A stretch of 64,000 nt of DNA from Ariolimax columbianus (lineage: Eukaryota > Mollusca > Gastropoda > Stylommatophora > Arionidae): the NCBI GenBank assembly GCA_036924085.1, contig JAVGWX010000013.1:56304336-56368335 (forward strand). The letters run 5' to 3'. The position numbers were made by a program, and so were the translations under genes. A model generated the notes under the pieces. That model had not been told where the DNA came from and searched no databases. It saw only the letters and a program-made list of their open reading frames with translations. Every line of letters starts with the position of its first letter. The first letter of the stretch is position 1. Of this stretch, positions 10,858 to 24,844 are shown piece by piece.

Positions 10858-13800
10858 TATTCTGCTATTTTGTGTCATATATCTATATCTTTCTCACTAA
10901 GCAAGATGTCTCCATTCTTGATTTTTATTGTATTATCTCTATTCTGTCAACAATGTCATGTTTGAAAGTATCTTTATTTCTGCATGCATATCTCTTGTGC
11001 TGCATTAACAAAAATTTTTTGCCTATTAGACGCATAATTAAATTGTTTATGACATACTATTATTGATTCAGTGCATTTTGCCACTGCAAACTTAATGAAT
11101 ATATAAAATAGCAAAAATAAACAAAAATGTTCCCTGAAGCATATGTATAAGCGTGCCAAATTCTTTCTCACAATGGCACTTCTGCACATTGACAGTTAAT
11201 TAAAAAACCCATAAGCACAACACCAGCACCAAGACTCAGCATGAATGCTATATTTGTCACTGTTGAATATACATCAATGTTGTGTACTGGATGGACAGAT
11301 GTCAAAGCTGACATTCATACCAACATAACTGAATACAATATATCTACATCTATTGGGATAATACACTAAATGTAAATGCATCATTTTCCAGAAACAATAC
11401 ATGGTTTTGTATTTTAAAAGATATTTTTTAGGCCGTTGTCAGGATGACTTCAAAGTGTCATGAAAGACATCACTGATCACAGAAGCGCACCTACTTCTAC
11501 TAATTTGGTAAAACAACATCCATGTAGTAAACAGGAGAGCCCACAGCAGTTAATGCTAAGGAATTGAGCCAAGCAAGCTTTTATGGAATACTGTTCACTG
11601 TTATTGATCTGTGAACATCATTTTAGGCATGGCATTTGTTATGAATTCTAAGAAAATGGTATTTAAATATATGTAGATACTATTTCTCAGTTTAAACTCA
11701 GCAAACCCACTGAAAATAAAATAGCAGTGCTTTATCCAACTATGAGTAAGACTATTTGCTATTGAACAAATATATTTGAAAATAATAGTCGTTCAAATTT
11801 TGTGTGGGCAGGAACTGTTAGAATGCTGCTATCCCATAAGACATGCTGCCTGATTAGCATTTTGATAATTAGCACAAAACTGACATTTATAATTTGCTGC
11901 AATTTTATTTTGCAAATTTATCATAATGTTTTTTATTTAAATTTCTGTTGCTATATCACCTGTAAGGTTGTAGGTGTATTCTCTTCGCTGTTCAGGATTG
12001 CATACATTATTTATGCTAATTCTTGAAAGAAAAGGTCCTATTTTGTAAGAATTAAATAACTCTTATACAATATACCTAAACAATTTTTCTCATGTGTTTT
12101 AACAATTTCAAGTGCATTGTATCTAGGCTATGAAATCCACTTACAAGTTTGATATTATTTCTAGAGAACACTAAGAATTCACACACGTTTTAAACCACCT
12201 TTCTTACTTACTATTTTTAATCTAAAAACAATGTTTTAATTTTAAAGCAAGGCTAAACTATTTTTGCAATCTTCATTTTTTTTTAACATTTTAAAATTTC
12301 CAAGTAAACTTTTCGATTAAAAGAAGAAATTATGAAAAGGGCAAGAAGTGACTTGTTTAATACAAAAATATCACAATAAACAGCAGCCTGCAGGAAGAAT
12401 GTTTATGCCTTTCGTCCAACACTGTCAGTATAAGAATCATGAGTACAAACAAAATGAATCATTTTAGTTGAAATAAAGAAGCAATTCAGATATAAAAATA
12501 ATATTAGAAGTCTAAATAGAAATTGAAAAAAAGTACCAATGTTAAGTCTTGAATTTCTAAATCTTTCATAACATTTTACTTTCAGAATCTGTTGATGACA
12601 TTGTTTTCAATTTAAAGATCTTAACATAAATAATAATGATGTGCACACTCAAACTAAAAATGAATAAACAAAAATTTTTTAATGAACAATGGATATAACT
12701 TCCAATCAAAAAAGAGTATAAACATCGCTGAAGAAAACCACCAGCACTCTGTCACTGTTGCAGAAGTAGATGTTGCTTGTCCAATTCCATGTCAAGTCTG
12801 GATGTGTCTGGCCTGTTGCAGCTTCTTCCACATGAGATAGCCAGAGGTCTTCATGGTGGACAGAGGGAGATTTGGAGGGGAAATTATCATTTCAGAACTC
12901 ACCACATTTGATATATTTCTCCAAATATATAAAGGTGGGCCTCACCCACATTCCTACTACACTTTTCTAATTTCCAGCCGTTTTTTGCTCTGAAAATTTT
13001 GAAGAAAAAAAAAGAAAAGAAGCAAAGGTGTTCATTAGTATTTCCATATTAATAGCCTTCTACTGTAGTGAACTGACAACACTACTGGGAGTGACATTTG
13101 TCCAGAAAGGGAGACATGGATTGTCGCTGTTTGCATGATGTTCATATAAATATATTAAAATAAACCAAACCGTAATCTGAATAGAAAATACAAGTCACGT
13201 AAAAGAAATTACTAGGTCTTCAGTCACAAATACTTTAAAAAAATTAGTAATACTACACAATAGTGTAATATTTCCTGATAATAATGTTTCAATTAGAAGG
13301 GTGACTTTTTATGGACATGTTTAACGCTAAAAATAGTTGTTCACTATTCTACAGGCTCTTTACTTGTACAGCTTTATTGCCAGAAATATCCATTTACAAA
13401 AAAAAATAATAAAATTTAAAAATTTAAAACTAAAAACAATTGATGTCAGCGTAGACATATATTATTTCCCTTTGACTTAATTTAAGTCTTTTTGAGACTT
13501 CTGTATTTTCTATTGTGTATTTCTTAAGAGAGGCGACAAGATGACATTTTTGTGTTCTGTTAGTAAATGATTTGCTACATAGAATTATAAGACAACAACA
13601 TTGATATAAAATTGCTGATATGAAAAAAATGATAGAGTGATATGGTTGATTTGAAAATCATTCATTTTTGTCTACAAAACTCATGAGGCAGCAAGTCAGA
13701 AACACAACAGATAGCATTTTGCACAGTACACTGTGAACATAACATTTATAAGTGACTGTTGCAATAAATTGTGAAGATGAAACTGTGCATGAAATAAGGA

Positions 13801-14270
13801 CAATAGTTAAATGTTCTATGCACAGGTATTACTCAAGATACTCAAAATGCCATAAATAATGAAACTTTCACAGCAAGATTATGTCTGCCACAAAACTGTC
13901 CACAAGGGCTATTCTAGTTTTCTGTGAAATCCTTTAACTTTCCATTTCTTAGATACCAATGCTATTCATTTCTCAACAGTTTCAAAACACTTCTAAACTA
14001 TATTTGAATAAAACTTTCACAAGTATGCACATGGTAGATTATTAATGGAAAGACATTCTTTAATCTTCATAATATTGTTTTTAATGAGCTAGAAATGTAT
14101 AATGTGCTAATGCTGCACAGTACATACAGTGGATGCAGTTATGCATCAGGATAAAATATAAATGTGCGTATTAATGTGACAAGGCTGTATCTAACAGGTG
14201 AGGAGGCATAAGAGTGTCTCACTTTCAATCTCTCTATCTGTACGTTTGTAATTAATGCACACATATATAT
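10858..14270. other. Long AT-rich stretch without recognised gene
   Basis: No supported coding exon, RNA gene or repeat family. Short frames at 10845-11066, 10974-11189 and 11802-12026 lack motifs. A moderately G+C-richer patch at 12730-12960 was examined in all frames without a recognisable domain. Confidence 0.5.
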
Positions 14271-14580
<310 letters not shown>

Positions 14581-16049
14581 GCATGTGTATCTATCTATAA
14601 GCAGGAGTAAAAACGCTTCTAACATAATTGCAGACAGGGGAAGGTATTAGTACTTTTAGTTTGCATAACCTGACACTTTTTTTTTCTTGAAAAGCAATGA
14701 AACTTACAGCAAGCAGACAAGTAGTAACAAGCAACAATAGTTCTGTGGTTTTTAAAATAAGATGAATGCCAACATTACATGAGTATATGAACATGTATTA
14801 GCAAAATATAAAGAACAAATATATAGCCAATTGCAACAGTGCATCACTATATGTGGTGCAGGAGATTTGTGCATAACAGGAAAACTGCAAATTGTATTGA
14901 GGTTTTTTAAGCAAAGTGTGTGCACATCAAGCTTTTATTTGTGTGCATCAAGCTTTTATTTGTGTGCATCAAGCTTTTATTTGTGCCCATCAAGCAAATT
15001 GCTGACCATGAACTTTCAAAAAGGTAGATCTCAGATGCAGCAGTGATTACAACAATGTACTTAATTGGGAAATTCTGTTGTTAACATCACACATGTTATG
15101 ATATAATTGTTTAAAGAAAATTCATGACAATGTGGGAATAATACACATTTAAAACAAACACACAACTGGTGAAAAAAAGTCAAAAATATTTTCAATGAAC
15201 TTTATTTTGAAATTTCAATATTCAACATCATTTTTATATGTTAAATTAACTAGTGATGGTCAATTACAAAGTGTAGTAATTGACAAAAGATGAACTTGCA
15301 ATTTTAGGGTCATATTAAATGAATAAACAATGATTTACACTCTGAGCTCAACAAAATTAAATAAAAAAAGCTCAGTATTCCATTACAAACAAGAATAGAA
15401 AAAAATATAAAACAGGTTAGCATACTGACCAAGTAAACTTTGTCATTAACAATTGTGCATGAACATTATAACAAAACAGGAAACAAATGAATAAGTGTTT
15501 GAAGTTATTTACTACAAAAAAAACTGACTAAGATGAAAGGACACTAAACTGGGCAGGCAGGCAGGAGTAGGAATAGGCAGTGCAAACAAGGGCCATTTCA
15601 GTGCAAAGGGTAGGGTTAGTGCAATCACGTTCCTCCGATGCTTAAACTTGGCAACTTCGGAATTATTGATCTTGTTAGCTGAAGAAAACCAAAATTATTG
15701 AGATTTTGTATAAGTTTTTTCATCAAATGAATGCAATGACTGGCATCAATATGGTCTAATCTATGGAGGTCAAAATTCACAAGTTAGTAACTGTAACTTC
15801 AAATTCAGTTTTAAAAAAAATCCCACTATTTTCTGGACAACTGAATCCAGCTTGAATAACACTGCATACATTTTCATGTTCTCCAATATCTAAACATTTA
15901 TGTGGATGAATATGTCATAAATATATCTATTATCTGCTGAGCAGAGTTTTCTCGGAGTAACTAAGTTTTAACATTCTTCCGTAAAAGAAATAAAGGAATG
16001 AAGTGGTCTGTTTACAAGCTCAAGTATTTGAAATAGGAAACAATTTTTT
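14581..16049. other. Unassigned AT-rich sequence with one short repeat
   Basis: Apart from the 21-bp repeat at 14924-14996, nothing is recognised. A small G+C-richer patch at about 15545-15660 has no identifiable content. Confidence 0.5.
14924..14996. repeat. 21-bp tandem repeat, about 3.5 copies
   Basis: The unit CATCAAGCTTTTATTTGTGTG is repeated head to tail with one variant (TGTGCC) at the end. Confidence 0.9.
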
Positions 16050-16455
16050 TAGCAATTTAAACTACATCATTCTGTTTTGGTAAAGTATTCCAATAGATAA
16101 GACCTTGAGACTTGTAGAAGAAAATAACAAGTTAATACAATCTGGGACAGAATGTAATAGCACAAAATATAGAAATATCACAAGAGAAATCAGAAAAGAC
16201 ATTTGGAAGAGCAAGAAAACTTAAAATGGACATGTATAATGAACTAGAAGAGTACAAAAACAAGGAAGGGAAAAGAATCATTCAAAGAAATTAGAACACC
16301 AACTCGTGAATTTAGACTGTCATTACGTGTAATTAATGATGAAGAAGGTAATGCACTGTCAGAGAACAAGGATGTACTTGTTATGGAAGGAATACTGCAA
16401 ATAAATGTATGAAGATGCCAGAAGAAGGAAAAAATAAGGAACAATCCTATTAACG

Positions 16456-18410
16456 CCACCAATGTGGTCTATTGGGAATATTGTGTTAAGCCCATATTTT
16501 TTTTTACCAATTACACATTAGGGGTGATGTGGTCAACATCATGTCGGCCGACTTTACTTGACCAACGACACACTGGGGTGATGTGGTCAACATCATGTCG
16601 GCCGACTTTACTTGACCAACGACACACTGGGAGTGATGTGGTCAACATCATGTCGGCCGACATTACTTGACCAACTACACATTAGGGGTGATGTGGTCAA
16701 CATCATGTCGGCCGACTTTACTTGACCAACGACACATTAGGGGTGATGTGGTCAACATCATGTCGGCCGACTTTACTTGACCAACGACACATTAGGGGTG
16801 ATGTGGTCAACATCATGTCGGCGGACTTTACTTGACCAACGACACACTGGGGTGATGTGGTCAACATCATGTCGGCCGACTTTACTTGACCAATGACACA
16901 CTGGGGTGATGTGGTCAACATCATGTCGGCCTACTTTACTTGACCAACGACACATTAAGGGTGATGTGGTCATCATCATGTCGGCCGACTTTACTTGACC
17001 AACGACATACCAGGAGTGATGTGGTCAACATCATGTCGGCCGACTTTACTTGACCAACGACTCACTGGGAGTGATGTGGTCAACATCATGTCGGCAGACT
17101 TTACTTACCAACGACACACTGGGAGTGATGTGGTCAACATCATGTCAGCCGACTTTACTTGACCAACGACACACTGGGAGTGATGTGGTCAACATCATGT
17201 TGGCCGACTTTACTTGACCAACGACACACGGGGAGTGATGTGGTCAACATCATGTCGGCAGACTTTACTTGATTAACGACACATTAGGGGTGATGTGGTC
17301 AACATCATGTCGGCAGACTTTACTTGACCAACGACACACTGGGAGTGATGTGGTCAACATCATGTCGGCCGACTTTACTTGACCAACGACACATTAGGGG
17401 TGATGTGGTCAACATCATGTCGGCCGACTTTACTTGACCAACGACACATTAGGGGTGATGTGGTCAACATCATGTCGGCGGACTTTACTTGACCAACGAC
17501 ACACTGGGAGTGATGTAGTCAACATCATGTCGGCCGACTTTACTTGACCAACGACACATTAGGGGTGATGTGGTCAACATCATGTCGGCCGACTTTACTT
17601 GACCAACGACACATTAGGGGTGATGTGGTCAACATCATGTCGGCGGACTTTACTTGACCAACGACACACTGGGGTGATGTGGTCAACATCATGTCGGCCG
17701 ACTTTACTTGACCAACGACACATTAGGGGTGATGTGGTCAACATCATGTCGGCCTACTTTACTTGACCAACGACACATTAAGGGTGATGTGGTCATCATC
17801 ATGTCGGCCGACTTTACTTGACCAACGACATACCAGGAGTGATGTGGTCAACATCATGTCGGCCGACTTTACTTGACCAACGAAACACTGAGAGTGATGT
17901 GGTCAACATCGTGTCGGCCGACTATACTTGACCAACAACACACTGAGAGTGATGTGGTCAACATCGTGTCGGCCGACTTTACTTGACCAACGACACACTG
18001 GGAGTGATGTGGTCAACATCGTGTCGGCCGACTTTACTTGACCAACGACACACTGGGAGTGATGTGGTCAACATCGTGTCGGCCGACTTTACTTGACCAA
18101 CGACACACTGAGAGTAATGTGGTCAACATCATGTTAGCCGACTTTACTTGACCAACGACACACTGAGAGTGATGTGGTCAACATCATGTCGGCCGACTTT
18201 ACTTGACCAACGACACACTGGAGTGATGTGGTCAGCATCACGCTTGCCGACTTTACTTTCCCAGATTTTTAGGGTATCCAATTTGTTAGAGTGGGTTGAC
18301 CCCAGTAGCTGTTTTGGTATCGTAAAAATCCCTCATCAACTGGGAACCAAACTCCCCCCCGATTACTCGATTGGGAAGCCAGTGCACTGACCACTGTGCT
18401 ACCTTTGCTC
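16456..18410 (-). mobile_element. SINE-A, minus strand, expanded by an internal satellite
   Basis: The right end, read on the minus strand, starts GGTAGCACAGTGGTCAGTGC (18403 downward), the same A-box head as the copy at 896. The left end, read the same way, gives GGGCTTAACACAATATTCCC, matching the 3' end of that copy. Between them lies the 54-55 bp array. Ahead of the array the minus strand reads TCTGGGAAAGTAAAGTCGGC, parallel to TCTGGGAAGTAAAGGTGGC at 1033-1051. The array is therefore an amplified internal part of this SINE. Confidence 0.8.
16515..18260. repeat. 54-55 bp satellite array, about 32 copies
   Basis: The unit runs GATGTGGTCAACATCATG, TCGGCCGACTTTACTTGACC, AACGACACACTGGGGT, with ACTGGG/ATTAGGG variants giving 54 or 55 bases. 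Units near the right end are more diverged (GTGTCGG, TGTTAGCC) and the middle is homogeneous. Several rare variants recur with an offset of about 822 bases, indicating block duplication. Frames through it (16464-16979 on both strands) are artefacts. Confidence 0.95.
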
Positions 18411-19950
18411 TATGGAAGAAGATTAAATTTAATTCCTGAGAAGGAGGAAAAAAAACTATATCCAGGATGGATGAAGTCCATTCAGCAGTTCAAGGCTCGA
18501 AGAAATAAAATCACCATGATGCAATAATATATCACTTGAATTTATACAAGGGGAGAGAAAGTCAGTGTCAGCATTTATGATAAAATATGTAAGAAGATCT
18601 GGAACAGCGCAATATGACCCAAAATATAGACAAGATTTTGTCTATATCCTACTCCCTCAGAAAGGTGACCTAAAGAGATACACTAACTACTAAAACCATT
18701 ATTTTCATAAGTCATCTTAGCAAAAACATCCTTCAGATAATTATGAAAAGGATAGAAAAAAAAACTAAACAAGAAAGTACATGAAGCCCAACAGGCTTTA
18801 GACATGAGGCTTGGTGAATCATATCCTTAACACGAGAAATATAGAAAAATGCAGATAGTATGGTGTTAAACCTACACACTTGTGTTATAGACTACACAAA
18901 GGCTTTTGACTGCATGCACCACCAAATGCTGTGGAACATCATGAGTCATTTCAGATATAAGGTTTTCAATGCATCTATTTCACCTAATTGAAACATTATA
19001 TTGGGAGCATCAAGCAATGGTTAGAATAGTAAGTGAAAAATCAAAACTGGTTCAAGTGCAAAACAAAGAAGCATCTTCCCTTATCTTATTCAATGTCTTT
19101 GCAGACATAATGAGAAATGTCAAAAATGACAAAAGAATTATGAAGAGTTTGACCTGTTTACAGTCTGTGGAAACGAAATACCAGAACTCAAATATGCTGT
19201 TGACAGCTATCTTCTCAAAGAGCACACAAGTATTAGAACAGATCATCCTGTCTGTTAACAAAGTGAAACAAAAATCTGTACTTGAACATCAGTTTCAACA
19301 AAAATAAAGACCACAGATAAAGAAATAAACAGACCCAAAGTTTTCTTAGGAAATGAAACAAATTAAAAATGCAACAAGTTTTGAATATCTCAGGTCTATA
19401 ATAAGCAACAGTGGGAACTGCAAAAAAAAAGTTAGAAGACCATGGCAATGCAAAAGTTAAATAAAATGAGGAAGATATGGAAGAACACTAACAAACAAAC
19501 AAACAAAATAATCCTGGGGACATGCATCTTTCCTGTGGCAATGTATAGATGTAAAATATGGATCATTCCACAAACATTGAAGAAAAAAATGGAATCCTTT
19601 GAGATGAAATACTTCAGGAAAGTTCTCAGAATACCATGAATAGAAAAAAATTAAAACAGAGACGTTGTAAAGAAGTTGGATATAGAACAAAATTGGCTGG
19701 TAAACAGCATTGCAGTTATGAAACTTAAATACTTTGTCCACATCAAATACCACAACGGTTTAGAAAAAAATGAGGATAAGTACCTGGAAAATTACACAGC
19801 AGCAGACTAAAGAGAAGATGGACACACAATATCAAAGATGTTCTGAAGATAACAGTGACGAAGGTGTAAGTACTGACCAAAGATATGATCTTACAGGGCG
19901 GCTGTGATGAATGCAGTATCTATTCTGCAAAGGAAATTCTATATGATGAT

Positions 19951-22883
19951 GATGATATCAACTCATGCCTTAATATCAAAACTATAAACGGTATTCAATT
20001 CTATGAACAGATACTGTTTAGGTGCCCAACTACTTGTAGGGAAGTTTTATTTTGCTGACCAGATCTAAATTGTTTGCTCATCTTCAAAGGCATAAAGAAA
20101 AATTTTCTGTTTTAGATTATTCTTTTTTCTGGTCTGCATGTGCCAAGTAAACTGGTGTAAATGATAATGAAGTTATTGGCTCTCTTTGATTCCATGATGC
20201 CAAATTGTTCACAAATGTTATCTTTGTTAACCTATCTTCTTATCCATACATTTTTCCTGTTGTAAAGATGCACTATATAACTCTCCTTCTATTTAAATAT
20301 ATAACAAAAATTTGTATCTGATGTGTGCATTCTGGTGCGCTAGCTTCCACTAGTAATTCCTCATTAATCTTTCTAGTTTTCAATAAAACTCTTCATATCT
20401 TTCTGTACAGGTTCAACTCTATGGCATCCAATTATTAACTTGTTTGTCTATTAGTAGATGATATTGACTACAATATAACATTACATATTTGAAACCATTT
20501 GTTGGCTTTATAATTTGAAAATGTACCTGCTTAGAAATGTTAGTCACACACATTATCATCTTATTACATTGGTACAGGAAAAAAACAGCACTTCGCTTTA
20601 AAGTGAAATCTGTTATTCCAGTCAATTACTATTATAATATGTATACATTATTTGACTGTGCTTAGTGTCATGTGCATTGCTTTATTCACCTTCATAATTT
20701 GCCTGTATAAAAATTCCCTCTTATATTTTGTCATGAAATGTTCAAGTAGGTTTACTGATATTAAGTGCATGTGCTAGAAACAAAAATATGATAAGTCAGA
20801 GTTTTTTAATTAACTACAGTAAGTTGGAAAGTAGATGTGCATGCAGCGCATTTAACAACCATGTGATGTAAATAAGATACTGAACTGTTATATGAAAGGT
20901 AGTAATGTACACAATAATGAGTACACAAGCTGAACAAGTTTGAACAAAGCAAGACTTCCTTAAACTCTTTTAAGATTTGATTTATTTTTGACCATTTTAA
21001 ACATGAGAGGAACATGAAACAAGCACATACAATTTATTTTAAGCAGGACTTTCACACTGACAGAACAAGGGAAAATATAAATATTTGAATATCTATAAAT
21101 ATAGTTTACAATCACTGTTTCTGAAACTGAAGTACTCCATACTTTAATGAACGAATGCACATTAAATGTCACATGTAGAGTTATGAACAACTCTAAATTA
21201 ATTGAATGAAAATAACATATTAATGGTCATAATTTTATGTGCATATGCTTATGGGTGCATTTTTATAGACTGGTTTTCAAAATTGTGGTCAAAATACTAC
21301 AAGGAAAAAAACTTTGAATTTTGATGTATGTGTAAACTTTATTTAATTGTCATTTTTAAAATAATGATGTCCAAAACAAATGATACAAGACAGAAGGTTG
21401 TGCCAACTCATGCAAATCTTATATGTTGAATGAGGTAAGCTAAAACCAAGCCCCCATATAAACAAAAGCCAACTACAATTATAAAATAAAACAAATAAAT
21501 AAGTGAATTCATGCCAGTTATCAGCATGTCAGATTACAATAATTTAATTTGTCCAAAGAATCTAAGTACTTGAGTGCATTGGTCTTGCAGAATATGAAAC
21601 ATGATATCCTGATGTGTATGTCACACAAAACTGTGGTCGTGTATACACACACACACCATATAAGTGAATATTAACTCAAGGAAAATGGCACACCTGCACT
21701 GACATAGCTGATACTCCTCCTCTCTATGTGTAGCCAGACATGCAGCATACCCCATATACACATTTACATATGACACAGACATAATGAATATGATTAGCAT
21801 GCCCAATAACAAGCATTAGATACTACAAAACACATTCATTACTATCACAGATAATGCTACTAATGTGAACACCATGCCTCCAACAAACTGATGCAGTTCT
21901 GCTTTTTTATCTATATTAATAAAAGACTGTCTTTGCTTCTTTTGTTATTTAGCTAGTCAAACTTCTCCAAATAATAATTGTCTGCCTATTGAGGATTACT
22001 TATTTACAAATGGAAGAATACTTGGCCCCCATTTATTGTTGACTTATTCTCTATGGGCATCTCAAGTAGCAGACAATAAGATAGTATTGGTAGCTTTACT
22101 TAAAGTTCTACAAGGACTAGAATGAACAAAAATTCACATACAAATTGCCAATGTAAATTGTTACATTTATAATAACTGCAATTGAAGATCCTGACAATAA
22201 AATTTGTGTGACAATTGTGTAGGAGAACAAGAGTGACATTAATTGTTGTGTAGAAGAACAAAAGTGACATTAACCATTGTGACTTACTGTGGTAACTGCT
22301 TTTATAATTATGTGGCACTAGTGATACTCCAGGTCAACTGCCTGCCCTATGAGGCTGCTTCAAGCATCTTTATATCACAAAGTACACATTAATCTACAAA
22401 GCGCAACAATCTAGACTACCTGCTGGAAATTAGAAAATCATGAGAGGAAATAGGTTGCCAGCACCTAGAAACAATAAAAACAACAAAATATACAAAACTA
22501 TTTTGTAAAATAAAAAAATAAGTAATACAATGAAATAAATCAAATCATTAAAAGCATAATACATGCACTTTACTTTTCAAAACAAACACATATTTTTTTA
22601 CAATAAATACAAACATACTACAGTGATTAAGATTTAACATGACTATAGTAGCAGCACATGTAATCTCATTACCTATTATTAATGAGTTATGCATAAACAC
22701 ATTTTTAATATGTACTTTTTAATTAAACAAATAAATGTATTAGCACATTTGAAAACTATTTAAATAACCAACACTGTTAATGATTTTAAGATCTTAATAC
22801 ACACAGACCAATCTTTCCAGTCAATTATTCCTAATTATCATGCAAATGGTTATGATCATCATCACTGAGATGAAGCAGTTTTT

Positions 22884-22975
<92 letters not shown>

Positions 22976-24112
22976 TGAGACAGAGAAATATTTATTTAAA
23001 ACTTGGCTGAAAATAACCCGATTATTTTATATATATATAATACAAACAATAACAGATTAATCTTTTTAGATTCTATCAAAAGCAATTTAGTTTGATATTT
23101 TTTTTAACAATTCAGTAAAATCAGTATAAGTTTCAGTATTATCCTTGTCAAATGTGGTAATTTTACCTTAATTAATTTTCAGTTGAAGCTATTAATATGT
23201 ATTATTTCAGTGCTCCCAGAGAAACATGCATGATTAAATTACATCTAATAATGCAGTGAGAAACGTCAGTTGTGCCCGAGAATAGAAAATATGTGCAATT
23301 ATTTTTCTATTTCTGTCCGTCTGTGTATGTTCCTCTGTCTGAACACATGAATGCAAAGTTAAAGGGATGCCAATTTTTAAAAAAAATATTAGAAGTTATT
23401 ATGCAATAAGAGGGTTAGTGAATCACAAGGGAAAAAGAAACACTAGGAATGAGGTGCTAGATATTTGGCATAAGATATAACTATAAAGATTCTTTGAAGA
23501 AACTTAAAATAAAACTAAAGCCTTTATTTAGTTTATTAGAAAAAGTAATTAAAGACCAATGTATTCCTCTCTGCAATTTATAATATTGAGATGTAATTTT
23601 TACTTTTCATTTAAACACCTTTAATGAGATTGTTCTGTCATTTGCATATGGGTAATGAACATATACGTTTTTATGCAACCTAAAATTGCATAGGTTAAGT
23701 AACTGCTCATATCTGTAAACTTTTTAGGGTAAGCAATACTTTGTAAAGTTTTTTCCGACTGTCATTGCTGCAAAACTGTAAAAGCAGTTTGTATGATTAT
23801 TTTGTACTGGTTTGTAAGATGTTTTAAGAAAACAATATTTAGTTCTAACTAGTTTCTGTAATATAAAAAAATGAATTAAAATGAAACCTCCTAATGTTTG
23901 ATTTGAAAAGTAAATGTTTTCTTGCACCTGGCCCATTAAGACCCTCACGTTGTGTTACTAGAACTTCTTGTGCTCTCCTTTAGTGAAGGGAATATGTAAG
24001 TTTCTCCATTACAACTTAATCTCTAATGTGTATGGTAAATCAATATTCATAAGCTAAGGTTGGTATTTTATACATAAACCTGTAAATAAGAAATAAAGAT
24101 TTGATTGATTTT
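19951..24112. other. Long AT-rich stretch without recognised gene
   Basis: Only short, motif-free frames occur. A long TA microsatellite lies at 22890-22972. Nothing else in it could be assigned. Confidence 0.5.
22890..22972. repeat. (TA)n microsatellite
   Basis: About 80 bases of uninterrupted TA dinucleotides. Confidence 0.95.
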
Positions 24113-24293
24113 GAATTAATGGTTCTGCCCGACATACGGGGATCAGAGAGAGCAGATGTGGCCATCACCAGTGGAACTGCAAGACAAGCTCTATGGCAGT
24201 GGCGACAGCCTCAGGATGACCGCCGCTTTTTTCGAAAAAAATAATGGTTACTGTCTGACTGCGTACGAAGAAGAAGAAGAAGAATTAATGGTT
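24113..24293 (+). mobile_element. 5'-truncated I-like LINE 3' end (family N) with target-site duplication
   Basis: The forward strand reads ARQALWQWRQPQDDRRFF and then a GAAGAAGAAGAAGAA tail. The segment GCGACAGCCTCAGGATGACCG is also found, reverse-complemented, at about 51640-51662 at the 3' end of the larger family N copy. GAATTAATGGTT occurs at both edges (24114-24125 and about 24283-24294), a 12-base target-site duplication. Confidence 0.75.
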
Positions 24294-24844
24294 TAGCTTA
24301 AAATGTGAAAATTAAAAAAACTATTTTACAAACATTACAAACGTAATTTAGTATAAGTTTTTTTTCAATGTAAGTTGATTGTGTGTGTGGTGTTGCATTC
24401 AGTTTGTGTCCCACCAGGTTGACAGGTATGGCTGCTTAACATGCAACTATCACAAATCAGTTACAAATGACTTAGAGTCATGAATGCAGGAGTGTTAAAC
24501 AAGCTCTAAATTAAACAGTGTTCTTTCTTCTTCTTTTTTTTATTTTGTCCTACTGCTTTTGCCTTGTGGTGTCGCAGAGAGGAGATTGCCTAAACTTCTA
24601 GTTTGCGCTAGGTGGGAAAAGTACTGACATGCTGATGTTTTGAGATGCTTCTTTGATTCTCTCTATTCATCGTCGCTGGGGTTGACCTCTTGCTGGTAGC
24701 CCTGAAACCTCCATGTAGTTTGACTTTTTTACTTAGTAGCTATCCTGTGTAGTCCGCACCACATTCTTGGCATCCAATTTCAAATTTTGTGGAGAATTGT
24801 TCTTTCTGCTGCATTTCATACATAGCTCATCTCATAGGTCTTGA
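24294..24844. other. Unassigned sequence with TTC-rich tract
   Basis: A TTCTTCTTC tract near 24525, followed by a G+C-richer segment to about 24780, looks like the 3' end of a minus-strand retroelement. No coding match was identified. Confidence 0.35.

Larger units (their letters stand above)
16050..19950 (+). pseudogene. RTE-like LINE remnant (family G), split by a SINE with a satellite array
   Basis: Left part (16050-16450): REIRKDIWKSKK-like and VINDEEGNALSENKDVL-like text resembles the segment before the RT domain. Right part (18420-19950): DYTKAFDCMHHQMLWNIM, corresponding to the RT 'D-KAFD' motif, then an FEYLRSIISNSG-like segment, then a TCIFPVAMYRCKIWIIP-like and ESFEMKYFRKVLRIP C-terminal stretch, ending near AAATTCTATATGATGATG at 19950. 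The two parts are in family order and strand, so they were one element before SINE-A entered at 16456-18410. Stops and shifts are numerous. Confidence 0.65.

Noticed and set aside
12720..12990. Possible host exon in a slightly G+C-richer patch
   Set aside because: Neither strand gave a recognisable domain with flanking splice signals.
16464..16979. Repetitive open frames on both strands in the satellite array
   Set aside because: Unit length of 54-55 bases keeps frames open for short distances. No consistent protein emerges across units.
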